64,000 bases of DNA from Patiria miniata (lineage: Eukaryota; Echinodermata; Asteroidea; Valvatida; Asterinidae), in the NCBI RefSeq assembly GCF_015706575.1, contig NW_024037062.1, forward strand, positions 5,948,811 through 6,012,810, given 5' to 3'. The position numbers and the translations under genes are program-made. The notes beneath the pieces were generated by a model. The model did not search any database. It saw only the letters and a program-made list of their open reading frames with translations, and was not told where the DNA came from. Positions 11,668-23,649 of this stretch are shown piece after piece (position 1 is the first letter of the stretch; each line of letters opens with the position of its first letter).

Positions 11668-14600
11668 TTTTGTGATTTTTTAGGATTTGTGTTACCAAAT
11701 GCTATAACAATATAATTATTTGCAACTCGTTACACGTGTACCCTAAACAGCATGAATAAATGTACTTAGAGGAGATATGCAAAAACTGAAACTGACTTCG
11801 ACATAACATGTCCTTAAACCTCAACAGAATAATGGTACGCATGGTACGCATGACGGTACGTATTTGTCTTGGTCCCGCACCTGTCTATGTCACACTTTCG
11901 CAAGTAGGGCTGCGAAGGAGTAGTTCAGTTTGGGTGAACCATGAAGAAAACGTCATTGGTGGCGCCAGTTTCATCAAAAGCATAAACGAATAACGGGGTC
12001 AACGCACGGATGGAAAAAATAGCTCTTTCAGCAAATCGTAGCTCACAGGATGAACTCCAAATCTTGTTAGCGATTGAAATTAGATTAAGAGCGATGGCCA
12101 GTCTATTCAGATCCCTGGTGCGTGTACTTAACGCCTTCTGAAGAGTCGTGGATGATTGACATGATACATCCTCCTTGACAGCGAAGTTGAAGCGCTGGCA
12201 CGGGTTTTGTCCAAGTTCAGCTTAAATGATAACATTCCTGTGCTATTTTCCAGTTTAATCCGAAAAATATATTACATTTTGAAATTGGTATTGTTTTTTT
12301 CTCAAAACAAACGTTTTTCACTCAAAAATTCACTTTTGCATAAATTGGATCGTAGATCTGGTCATGAAATTTTCAAAAAGAAGTGGACAACAGTCAAAAG
12401 CCTTCCTCTTAAGATGGCTCAAAGTAACCAAATAATAAGAGCCGAAGTATGAAACCATCTCGTGATGCAATCATACAGTTTTCATTTAAATAATATAATC
12501 TGTTTTAAACATGGACTTTGCGCCGGGAGATATAAACTTACGTCGTCGAAGGGCAATCCCTAATATAAATCCCTCCAAAGAATAAAGTTCCTTTTCACTT
12601 TAACTCCACCTTCCGTAATGGTTTCAAGTCAACATGGAGAAGAGGACTCGCACTGCCTGAAGACACTGACACCGTGCGCAGGTATCTTTATCATTTATCA
12701 GACACGTGATTCAATACAGATACCATTCGGTGTTACATTTACACACTTTATGCATTCAGTCAGCCACAAGGAAGTACCAAGGACCCAGAGTAAAACTTTC
12801 AGCTTTATCTCAACGCATCCGCATTCTAACAGCAGATACATTGAAAAAAAACCTCAAAGAATTCTAAGGTTCTTCTGACCAAGTTCTGCAGGCCGTACAC
12901 TATACCTGAGGAATCAATCGAAGATACCATCAGGAGATATATCCAAGTCTACTCGGAGGTGTTTTATTAGACTACGGGTTTCACGGATCTCCGAAGGAAC
13001 TTCTTACTTCTTCCAAAATTTTGCTTTTTTGTGCAATTTGCTTTCCGGCGACATCGTAAGTTCTATCACAAGCGTCTCTACGGGTGCACTCTCGTCAACA
13101 AAATCGTGCGGCTGTCGGCAAAGAAGCCGCTCTGAGCAGCGCCACCTGGTGTTATATGATGTCTACACACAGCCACTTTTCAAATCTCCAGCGGTTTGGA
13201 ATTTCTAAATAGAGAACTTATTCGTCAAGGTTGAGTCAAGTATTGACAGTGTGATAGAAAAAAAAATTGTCTAAAAGGCAAAACAAAAGGGAGAAATTAT
13301 TTTTGTAAAGTCCCAAACTGTGATTTCAAAGGTGCTGCATGGGGGTCACATGTATACCTTTTCAGCACTGCATATACTAGATGCATCTTACATCAGACAT
13401 CATGTGTGCAGGGCCCAGCATACACAGGATAAATTTACATCAGAAATAATGTGTGACCTCAAACTTTGGGTTGTGTGACTGCCACTTAAATGACCAACAG
13501 ACAGACAGACACCGTAGGATCTTTTAATATAGGATGCAATTCTGGCCTTTTGAAAATGATGGACGAGGCAGCAGGCCTATGTTTAATTTTTACATTCTTT
13601 CCAAAAGAGATAGTCTTAGTAGACTATACATATAGTTTGTCCTTCACATATTTCTCATGGTAACAATGTATTCCGACCTGATCATACAAACTTTAAAATC
13701 CCTTTGAACGATCTGTTTTGGGTTTCAGATGTAAACTGAACAGTTGAATCTGATCAGGAAGGGTAAATCTATATCCTATCGGAACTTTCCTTAATACAAT
13801 TGCAAAATTTATAGGTGAAAAAGATATCCTTATCTATACAATGTGCATCCTATTTCAGGAAATCGCAAGTTAGATTTGTATTGCAACAAGTTTGACCCCA
13901 AACAAACAAAATATAGTTATTTAAACAAAGCAGCTGGTCACTGCGGACCGATAACGGAAACTTCATAAATTTCTAATAAAATAGAAGTGCGATGCGCAGG
14001 ATCACGACGCAACCAAATTTCTGCCTAAATTCACAAGGGGTTTTGTTATGAAGGTTTTGCGGTCACATGAAAGATGCATAGGGTTTACACACTTTCTCCC
14101 CGATGGTCACGATCCTTATCAAATCAAGACAAGGCAAGCATATTAGAACCGGACTTAGACCAATTTGGTCTACAGAGTCTAGGAATTAATCCGAGACAAA
14201 TTTTGAATCAAGGCTTGAAGCAAGTGATAGTCCGTAAAATAGGTACGAAGAGGATACTAGGTTGCACATCTGTGACCTGGAAAAGTTGCACAGCCCCGTG
14301 CAACTTTTTTACAACGTATAAAGAAAGAGGAAATATTTAGAAAACGCCATATTGTCCGAGTGGGTCTGAGTGGGAAATATCTCAAATGGTACAAAGAAAT
14401 AAGATCCAGTATAAGAATGGCACTGTCCGTACTCGGTGACTCTGGTTTAGGTACTTAGACGCTATAACAGAGCAGTGAAATCCATGCCCCCCCCCTCAAA
14501 ATGGCCTTTTGAACATTGCGTCTCTTAGAAAATATGATAGAAATGCTAATTTATAACGGAAGACAACATTCTAAACTTCGCTGTCATCGATGCCGAAACG

Positions 14601-14779
14601 TCAATACTGGTTACTGGTAAAGCTGACATTATAGTCGGGAAAAATCGATGGAAAACGTCCCAGAATCTATGTATTTATCTCAATTTCTACAATCTCCTCA
14701 AGTTGTTATTTCATGAGTAGTTGAACACTTATATAATCTAAGTATATTCCGAATTTCAGATTAATATGTTGTTGCAAAC
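11668..14779. other. No gene seen
   Basis: No domain recognised in the 60-90-codon frames. An ACAGACAGACAGACA microsatellite lies near 13498-13512. Confidence 0.45.
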
Positions 14780-15036
14780 GTTAGTGTTACACCTAGAACT
14801 ATTTCATACTGTACATGTAGTTATAATAGTTTTAAAATATATTGTATTAATAATATTTGCTTAACACCTATTCAAATAATGTTTTATCTCACTGTATTGA
14901 ATTTTATTCTATTTGTTATGTTGTATAATTATACATGTTTGTAGTCATTATTTATTGTATGCAGGGCCCCAATGGAAACCAGTTTCACACTTTTTGGGCA
15001 TACCGTGGGTAATGAAATGGAATAAATAAATAAATC
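14780..15036 (+). mobile_element. 3' tail of a non-LTR retrotransposon (CR1/L2-like style)
   Basis: GCAGGGCCCCAATGGAAACC followed by GGGCATACCGTGGGTAATG and a terminal AATAAATAAATAAAT run is the usual 3' end of CR1/L2-type LINEs, whose 3' repeats are short A/T units. No reverse transcriptase is seen upstream, so it is a 5'-truncated copy. The left edge is uncertain. Confidence 0.55.
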
Positions 15037-15244
15037 TCCAAGGAAAATATCGATGAGGAGTTTTTTTCCAACCAAACCCACGTGAATGGTTTTCAATAAA
15101 GCGCCGTAGGCGCTACGGTTGACCGATTTCGGCCCGGCAACACCATGACGAAGCGCATATTAGCATATTCATCAGCGTCACTCGGCGTGACTTGGCGTGG
15201 GTATCGGTGTCGACCAATGGAAGCCGGCAAAAAGGGTGATATTT

Positions 15245-15355
15245 ATCAATTAATAACTCGTGAAGGAGGCTTTTCTCCAAATTGTTACAGCACACCATTA
15301 TCAATTAATAACTCGTGAAGGAGGCTTTTCTCCAAATTTTTACTGCGCACCATAT
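15245..15355 (+). repeat. Two-copy tandem duplication, 56-bp unit
   Basis: ATCAATTAATAACTCGTGAA with GGAGGCTTTTCTCCAAAT occurs twice in a row. It is followed by near-identical TTACAGCACACCAT and TTACTGCGCACCAT. Confidence 0.8.
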
Positions 15356-17403
15356 TGGATAGGAACCTTATTAATATCCGTTAGGCTTGAACAGGTTGAC
15401 AGATATTGCAAACGCCAATGTTTCAGCTTCAAAAATGCAATTAGCCAGGCCTATTTTTCCAATTTCAACAAAAAGTAATAAACATATCACAATGATTTTT
15501 AGCACATACTTGGATCATTATAAGGAAAATAAAACCTGGAAGTTGCATGAAGATACGGTCTTCCAAACGGGATAAATTATTTTTTGCAGATTTCGCCCGC
15601 CAACATGAACATATCTGTGTGAATGTAGTTTCATTCAAAATAAAGAGTTACGTAACCTTTAGAAATCGCCCTTCGCAGCCACATGACTGTGTAAGCATCT
15701 AATTCACGCCGATTTACAATAGGTATCATTACCAAGTGTAAACATGACAGTTGGTTTTCATTTTATTTGTTATCACAGAAACCAAGGCGCAGCCGTCTAT
15801 TCTCTTGGACCTATACAGACGGCACACCGTATACACACGAATATCCAATTCCACCGCAAAGCCTCTCGGTAAACATGTCCCCAGCATGTCTAGCATCAAC
15901 GGCTTGGGGTTAAGACTGTTTTAATGGAAAGGAAAATTCCTTCTTAATGGAATACGTCAGAAAACTAAATCTGTTCAGGCATCTAGCTCTGATGTTTGGC
16001 TTACGGAAACTCAAATTTGATTTTGCCTTTTCTTCTCCCGGAGAAGAAGAATGAAATTTGTCCACTTTGTCAATATAGCTATTTTGTTTGGCGAATTTGT
16101 TTGTCAGTACATGTACTGTTGATGGAATCGACTACATGCAAGTCTCACTCTGACCTTTCACAAAAGTACAATAGACTTTTGCTGGGCGCATCTTTTTTTC
16201 CTAGTTGGCATGAACTCAATGGCATGAACTCAATTCAGATCTTCGGAAATATTTAGTGAGACGCGACTTTTGGACGCCAGTTTGAATCAGACTGCCCCGA
16301 CAGACGGTCCAACGCAACTGAAGTTGTGATGATATGTTCAATACTATACTTTTTTTGGCACATTAAGGCTTCCCTTTTTATTCTCTGGTTCTAATTTCCG
16401 ACGGACCTTTTACGGGCTCGCGACCCTACTACGACCATACTTAAGAGAAAAACTATGAGAACCATAGAAAAACAGGCCTGCCTTCTGAACTACTACAGCG
16501 ACTATGATTTGGCTTATGAAAACATCGCAAGCACGGGTTAAAGGGGCATTACTGCCTGAAATCCCCAAAAATTCCATGTCTTGGATTATTTATTATACTG
16601 TTTTAAAGGTCTAATTGAAAAGAAACTAACCTAATGTCTTACCGTTCTCGAGAAAAGAAGGAAAAACCCGGTTGTTTACATCGAACGTCACGGAGTACGC
16701 ATATGTTTTTCCTGTTGTTTTCTTTCAATGTACGATACACGTTGTGTGTGTCACATAAATTACACACAGCACCAACACAGACATTTTGATTCTTAGACGT
16801 CCGAAGAAGGTGACCACTGTGCGGCTGGGATCACAACTAGCACTAAGCAGCTCGATTTTTCTGGACAATTATTTTTACCCCCAAAATTCGTTCTAGCATA
16901 ACACAAAAGCGCCCAGTTTTCAAAGGATGGTTGTGTGGACGTTTATATTCTACGTTTAAATGGTCTTTCTTTACATATATCATGATTTTTTTTAAAACGC
17001 GTTTTTTTGTTAGCCCAATTGGGCGTATTCTAGGCCGTAATTTAAAGAGGTTGTGGAATGCTAAAAGTCGTTTTGTTTTTTATATTTTTTTTTATTGTAG
17101 AGTAGACCCATATGTATCATCATGACAAACTCCCATTCTTTTGTGTGAGTTTATATGTTTATAACACTGAAATTCATCGAGTAATTTGTTGGTCGGCGAG
17201 CGCATAATTGAAATCAACAGTCGTCGGGTTCTTCGTAAAATCAGAAAAATCGTGACGCAATAAACAGGACTCGTTTATACAACGGCTGTTTACTGCTGTC
17301 CAACGCGCCCCAGCAGCACGTATGACTCGCAGTCAAGCAGTGAAAAATCAACATTTTGTAAAAGACTTGCAGAGATTAATATTCCTTCCCATCGCTTAAT
17401 TTT
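15356..17403. other. No gene seen; short match to the copy B 3' flank
   Basis: 15632-15695 resembles 47004-47060 (shared TTCATTCAAAATAAA and TTACGTAA). The rest is unrecognised. Confidence 0.4.
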
Positions 17404-17411
17404 TGGATGAG

Positions 17412-17725
17412 CAAGGGCGGATCCAGAACACAATTTTTTTTGGGGGGGGGCCAAATTTTTTTTGGTCCCCCCCAAAAGTGGGTCAAAAAAAGTACGGCGT
17501 GGGGTTCGGGGCCCACTTAAGGGCCCCGAAACATTTTTGGATTCTAGATGCTCTGTGTTGCGATCTGAGGCAATTTCTGACCACTTTAACCAATGTTTTT
17601 TGAGGAAAAGATGGTGGTGTACTCATTGCCTGCCTTTATTGCGATGTCACATAAAAAAAAAAAAATTGATTTCGTTTTTTTGGGGGGCCATGGCCCCCTT
17701 TGGCCCCCCCCTGGATCCGCCCTTG
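17412..17725. mobile_element. hAT-like MITE, CAAGGGCGGATCCAG family, copy 1
   Basis: Perfect 15-bp terminal inverted repeats CAAGGGCGGATCCAG and an exact 8-bp target duplication TGGATGAG (17404-17411, 17726-17733), as made by hAT transposases. It has G-rich and C-rich ends and no transposase. Open frames crossing it ([10 protein letters not shown]-like peptides) are shadows of the repeat. Confidence 0.9.
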
Positions 17726-17733
17726 TGGATGAG

Positions 17734-19941
17734 TACATTGAACAAGGAAACGGTGACCTCTAAGCTGTTCTTCCGTATAAATTTGAGCCCCGACTGCCCG
17801 AAAAAAGAGACAAACGAAGACACGGATACTGCAACTGGCCAGCTGAAAACGCCAGACAACACGGCTCTGATGAGTGGTAGGTCTGCGACGTTTCCGTAAA
17901 ACACAGCTGTGTTTTACCCAGGGACTCAAAGTATTATGTTCATTATAACATTTTTAGATGAGCATCAACAGTCCTACCGCAACTTTCTTCGTGATTTACA
18001 GACAATTCCAAAGATTATTCTGGTGAATATTCAGTCCAAAGAGACGACAAATCGTCAGGTTGTTTTTCGAATTATACGCTTACGGCACGCGTAACGCATC
18101 ACGGCAGTGGATGTGGTCGACCGTGTCCAGAACTAATGTTGTACGGTTAGCAGCGTCGCGGGCCCCGGTCAAGTCCCTTGCGTTGCCTGGTGCTTTTTAT
18201 GTATACGTTCGCCACGAAAAAGTAGTCCTCTTCTCTTTTCTTTCCTTGTGCATTTTAACCATTTTTTTTTAACATCCTGAAACGATAATTACGAAGTTAC
18301 TCGAATTTTGAAATTGTTTACTTTATTGTTTACCAAAAAAAAGCTGTAAACAAGGCCAGGAGACCACACATTATGGGACTACCGTTTCACCTCGACCCGT
18401 AAACGGGGCTACAATTCATAGTCACGCTCCGTTCATAAAACAAAAAGTTCTGGACTTAATACGACATGTTCGGGATCCCGGTTGAAAAACTTTCACTGGT
18501 CCCGAAATTTAAAGAGCAGTATCATTATTTTCAGTACCTAATTAAGACTTTATTCAAGAAATTCCAGTGGCAGAGAATCTGTCATTCGATCAAAAGAAGT
18601 AGGAAAATGGAGCCCTGTCGAATTAATCAGCAACAACGTATAAAGGAAGAATGTCTTATACGAACTCCACTTTGACTGTATTGAACGGGTCTACGGTTCT
18701 TCAAGATTGGCAATAGACAAATGGTCCAAAAACAGTCTTCCTAAATCATTAACAAATCATATCTCTGTTATTTCTTGTCCGATTTTAAAAATTGTACAAA
18801 GAATTACCTGGACTTTGAAGATAAACAAAACATAGCTCTCTTGCATGCACTTCGAAAAATGGTGTGTGGTCTCGTCCGCGACCCCGTTCTGTGGAAGGGG
18901 CCGGGCAGGGGCGGCCGCGTCAGGGGCTGGGGCCGGCCTGAGAATATGGCTCATCACACACGGTCGCCTTATACTGTCGCGATCGGGTGTCAGTACGGCA
19001 CCATTGTTTTTCTGTACAGTCGTGTAGCAATTCCAAATTATCTCTTGAGAAAAGAAGACTCTTGCCGTACAAAATGTACAGTGCATGATCAGCGCTCTAT
19101 CCGTTAATTTGGCTAAAATCCGATCTCGTGTTTCGCACGGTACCCTTTCGGACAAACTGCATGGCACTACGGCGGATTCTTATTCCTCCATGCTGACACC
19201 CGGACGGGAAAATTTGAAATTTATTGCAAACAAATGTGGTGTGATTACAGCCAGCGACTGACACAATTATAAGCATATAGGTTTGGCTTGGCCTAGTGCG
19301 TTCGCTACCCGTACACGTATCAACAACGAATTATTTTGAAATTCATAGACCGTTTACCGGTGTCAAAATCTACAGGCCCCGCGGCCGGGCCAGCGGCACA
19401 AGTACACCCGTGAATTTCCAGCAAGCTTTACATAGCGTGTCACGGTGATGTGAACGATCGAACGATGTAACAGACGTTTCATGCTACGGTTGGCCGTTAG
19501 GGCAAACACAAAAGAATGATCCCCGATCTATAAATGAAATGCTATGTAACTATCAAAACACTGAATTATCTTCGTAACAATAGTCTTCGTTTTTATTTCA
19601 TCACACCGAGCATTCCACAACCTCTTTAACATCATTAGACGCTGTGGACGCTACGTATCGTAAGTGACACCACAAACACTCATGCACTTACTACCAGTAA
19701 AAACTAGCAATCGGAGAAAACGGCATCACTTTGAACAACACTTTGCGTCTAGACTGCAGAGTATTTTCAGTTTTCAGTTGGGTTTCTGGTTGTGGACACT
19801 TGATGAATTGAATTCAATAAATTTGCTGTTTTTCACCCGTTTGTATATTAAATCAACAAGAAATAAGAGAAAAAAAGTGAATGCTAGTTCGTGAAACCAA
19901 AAAAACTGCGATTTACTTCAATATATTGCAACACTAGGTTT
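17734..19941. other. No gene confirmed; CpG-rich patch
   Basis: 18870-18950 is a GC-rich patch (GGGGCCGGGCAGGGGCGGCC) in AT-rich surroundings, as seen at promoters. It overlaps a 136-codon minus-strand frame (18757-19167) with no recognised domain. It could be an unrecognised 5' exon or a transposon piece. Confidence 0.35.
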
Positions 19942-20228
19942 GTGCTACTTCGTGGAAATGGAGAGTGTTACTTCGTGAAAACGTTTTTGCTTGCATCTAA
20001 GCTGAGTGCACGCCATGCATTACAATGGTAAATGGAACTTGAGTGTTACTTCGTGGAAACAAAAATTGTCACTTTTGCGCAAAAGTTGCCGTGGATAGTT
20101 AGCATAATTATGCTTGAAGCTTTTAAACCTCGTGCAATGGTAGCCCTTGATGAATAATGTAAAAAAAAAAAAAAAATGAAAACTAAAAAAAAAAATTGGT
20201 TTAAACGTGGAGTGCTACTTCGTTGTGT
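19942..20228 (+). repeat. Spaced GTGYTACTTCGTGGAAA motif, four copies
   Basis: The motif occurs at 19942, 19965, 20043 and, with a changed end, 20211. Spacing is irregular and the DNA between is unrelated, so it is not a simple tandem array. Function unknown. Confidence 0.6.
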
Positions 20229-20616
20229 CGGTGACGGTATAATACATATTGTATATGGGTCATTCTATAAATATTTGAGGTCCAATTCTTTTCCTTTCCC
20301 TGTTACATTTTACGTTAATTTTTTTTTATTCTGATGCACTCCTTTATGCAGTTATTCTTCAAGAGTGTTTATGAGTAGTAAACTACCTACCCGACAAATT
20401 GAACATCGTTTGAAGTCATTCCTAATGACACTTGAATGGCAAATTACACATTTTTTTTGGGGGGGGGTCGACTTTTTCCCGCAGGTCCATTTTTTCCTAG
20501 CAATTGATATTTTAGTTTTTACTTAGTTTGTGTATGTGTGCGCTATCTTTGGAAAAACAAATAGAAGATACTTAGCAGAAGCTCCATCACGCACTACTTA
20601 TAGCCTACATATTAAG

Positions 20617-20841
20617 CCTGTTTCCATATCGACGTAAAGAAACGCAAAGTGAAACGCAAACCGGACCTACACTTCAACGCAGACATATTGAAATGTTTCA
20701 TTCGAAAGTGTCGCCAACTCAGACAGACGCAAACTACCTCGCAGACGATCGGCAAAGTTGAACCCGATTCAACTTGGCCGACTATTCCGCGTACTATCCG
20801 CGCAGTCTGCGTAAGCATTTAACGTCGATATGGAAACCAGG
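20617..20841. mobile_element. MITE with CCTG(G)TTTCCATATCGACG ends
   Basis: Inverted ends CCTGTTTCCATATCGACG (left) and CCTGGTTTCCATATCGACG (right, inverted) bound 225 bp. No target duplication could be fixed, so the superfamily is open. The only open frame (68 codons, minus) lies wholly inside and is not recognised. Confidence 0.6.
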
Positions 20842-20989
20842 TTTTATTAGTCGTCACACGATCTGTCCGAAAGATCAGAAATGCGACGCAGTAATAGCGT
20901 AAGGTCCACATTATGATAAAGGGGTCCACTTTATGGTAGAAACGATCCTGCCTGTTCTCTAATTAAGCTGGCTACGGTTCTAAAATACT

Positions 20990-21889
20990 GGGGCCGTATT
21001 CATGAAACCTTTAATACTAAGCCTAGTTGGTTACTAAAAAGCATGTAGTTGTTTACTAAGCCTAGTTGGTAACTAATTGATATTCATGAAACATTACTAA
21101 CGTTAGTTAAATTCTAATTTTCTTACTAAAGTTGATCTAGGGCAACTTAGATCTAAGTCACTAGTAAGCAACTATATCATTTGTTGCTGTGTCAGACTTG
21201 GCTCTAGATCTTTAGGTGGCTTTCCCCCTCCGGTTGCCTTCTAAGACTTAATTCTCATTCTTGACAGGCATTCTCTTGACTCAGTTTTTAATGTGGATAA
21301 TCTTATTTTAAAATATCCAATGGTCTTTCAACCTGTGAAAATCCTGAACAGTGTTGAATGAGAATAGCTGTCCATGCATCTTTCTTTTTGTTTGTTAGTG
21401 TTTACATCCTTATGCCTAACATCACTTTATCTATTAATCCCTCATACTTGTCTGCCATCATGAAGAGTTCTCTTTTTGAGGATAATTTGCCTTTCCTTGC
21501 CATTTTTGTAGCCATGTCTGATAACCTAGCTATATATGCAATTAATGCTAGAGGATTTGATGTTGATTCACTTACATGCAGACGCAGTACACAATACAAC
21601 ATAAATGTAGGCCTTATGCTCGACATGGTTTAGCCTAACACACCTCATACTATTGTATCTGTTGTCATCACATTCCATATATGGCCACTCTACCCAAAAG
21701 CACCCAATTCTATAGTTACCCACGTATGCATCTAAATTCTCCCAGTATGTAACTAGTTAGCAAGGTTCTTAGTAAGGTTTCATGAATACCAATTTAGTTG
21801 TCAACTTCATAGTAGACTACTAGGCATTTTAGTATCCTACTAAGGCCTAGTTGGCTGCTAAGTTAGTAAGGTTTCATGAATATGGCCCC
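20990..21889 (-). mobile_element. Harbinger-like element with a possible Myb/SANT-like gene relic
   Basis: The ends GGGGCCGTATTCATGAAACC and, inverted, GGGGCCATATTCATGAAACC mark a 900-bp element; sub-terminal TTACTAA/CCTAGTTGG repeats fill both arms. A clear 3-bp target duplication was not found. Minus-strand codons near 21402-21470 read MARKGKLSSKRELFMMADKY, then EGLIDKVML. This resembles the start of the Myb/SANT-like DNA-binding protein that PIF/Harbinger elements carry, but only about 35 residues are present. The family assignment is by end style and this fragment. Confidence 0.55.
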
Positions 21890-21954
21890 GGACCTTTGGT
21901 ATTCCTAATCCAGTAAAATGAATCCAAGGCCCACGGGAAACTCGACCAGTTTGA

Positions 21955-23649
21955 ATCATAGATTCGAATTTCAACATCAAAAGAACATGTACAGGAAAAC
22001 GAACATATTTGATTACATATTATATATTTCAAAATAAATGTGAAACATATTTTTCTTAAAACAACCCAGTTGGGAACAAAGAAAATCTCGAAGTTATCAA
22101 CGGTAATGCTCTCTGTTAATTCTGGATTGGAAGGTTTAAAACTACTCATTATAATAAAAATATGAAAAATTCATTTGCCATGATGATTTATGCCTGGGTC
22201 TGAAAAGATCCAAATAATTAAAATCATAAGTTGATCAGATTTCGGCTCAGCCATGTAAATTTATTAAGGCAAAGAAAGGTGGGCCAACACTGGTTGGATG
22301 ACAAACCTGCAAATTTACGCAACTGAGCTCAATAAAAATGAAACAAAAAAAAATGGCAGTGAATGCATCTACTCACTGTCAAGTTAGTTTCAAAATTTAG
22401 CATTTCAAGTGTTTTGCAAAGTTAATGGTCTGGTTTTCTGAAAACCAGTTAAATAAGATTTCCATAAAAAAACCAAGAAATAACACCAATAATTATTCAT
22501 TCTTACACACTCATATTAAATTCTTGAAAAGTTCCTGACCTATAACGCCTCATAATTGTTTACATTGAGTACCACGTTTCACCTTTTTGCATACAGCGAA
22601 AACAACATACGGGTACTTCTTGTTTATAAATCTTATAATTGGTATACAATATTTTATTCAAGATAGGTACACAAAGCCTTTCTATTTCAGTTTGGCCCTA
22701 AGGGGCTCAACTGTTGAGGAAGTGTTCGTGAATATTAACAAAAACCTATAATCACGAGGTTAACGAATAAGCGCCGTGTGGGCTACGGTTTATAATGATG
22801 CATAAGTAGGAGTATAATATGTTCTATTGTAACGATGACAAACAGGTGTTTTGAAAATTCCAATTGTCAACTCGCAACCTTCAGTTTTCATGTAAGTGTT
22901 GAACATGCAAACACTTTACCTTTTGGTTAAACTATACTTTTCGCAATATTTTTGGTTAAACTATACTTTTCGCGATTTGTCGATAGATAGCAAACCTACC
23001 CCCAAAAATGTACGTATCATTTTAGACCTATTTCACGTAGTTGATTACTGGGCTGGCTTTCCACCATTACTGGGACGCTTCAAAGCTCACTATGGTTTTT
23101 CTCACACATAATTAATTGCTCTTTAGTGAGGTGTTCAGAGCTGTACAAAACACACGTGTGATGGGCCTTCAGACATGGAAGCACCCCAGTAAAGGTTACC
23201 AGAACTGTCACCATAATTTCAAAATCAGATTTGTGTAGAATATATCCCAGCACCATGGTCAAAAGTAAAATACAAATCTCTCACAAAGATGTTAATCTAA
23301 GGTTCCCCAAATCTAATTAATCCTCATTTTATTCGTTCAGTCTAGCCTGTTGGATTTCTGTTATACTCAGATTCAAGTTTCGGTTTCACACGAATTCAAG
23401 AGTATTTATGATAACCACACCGTTCTTCTTTATACAAGTCCCTGAATTGACAATACAGCTATTGAATCAGTATCTTTATGTATAATGTATTTTGTGAATG
23501 GAACCTATAAGTCACATCATTTTGGTGGTAAGCAGAGTGAATTATTTCATACTACTTATTAAAGCTGACATACGTTGAGAGAATTCTATGCTAAACACGG
23601 TATTTTCTTATACGGTGCCAGAAAGAAACAAGAGTGCTTCCCCCTTTAA
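21955..23649 (-). other. 3' flank / probable 3' UTR of ACSL copy A
   Basis: About 1.7 kb downstream of the stop codon, conserved with 47060-48920. Stretches such as 23095-23160 and 23600-23650 are almost identical between copies, as expected for transcribed or recently duplicated DNA. AATAAA-type signals on the minus strand occur near 23330 and 22650; which is used cannot be told. Confidence 0.5.

Noticed and set aside
17462-17899. 145-codon plus frame and overlapping minus frames rich in [10 protein letters not shown]-like peptide
   Set aside because: Shadows of the MITE at 17412-17725.
18757-19167. 136-codon minus-strand frame over a GC-rich patch
   Set aside because: No domain recognised and no splice partners; kept only as a possible promoter or exon note.
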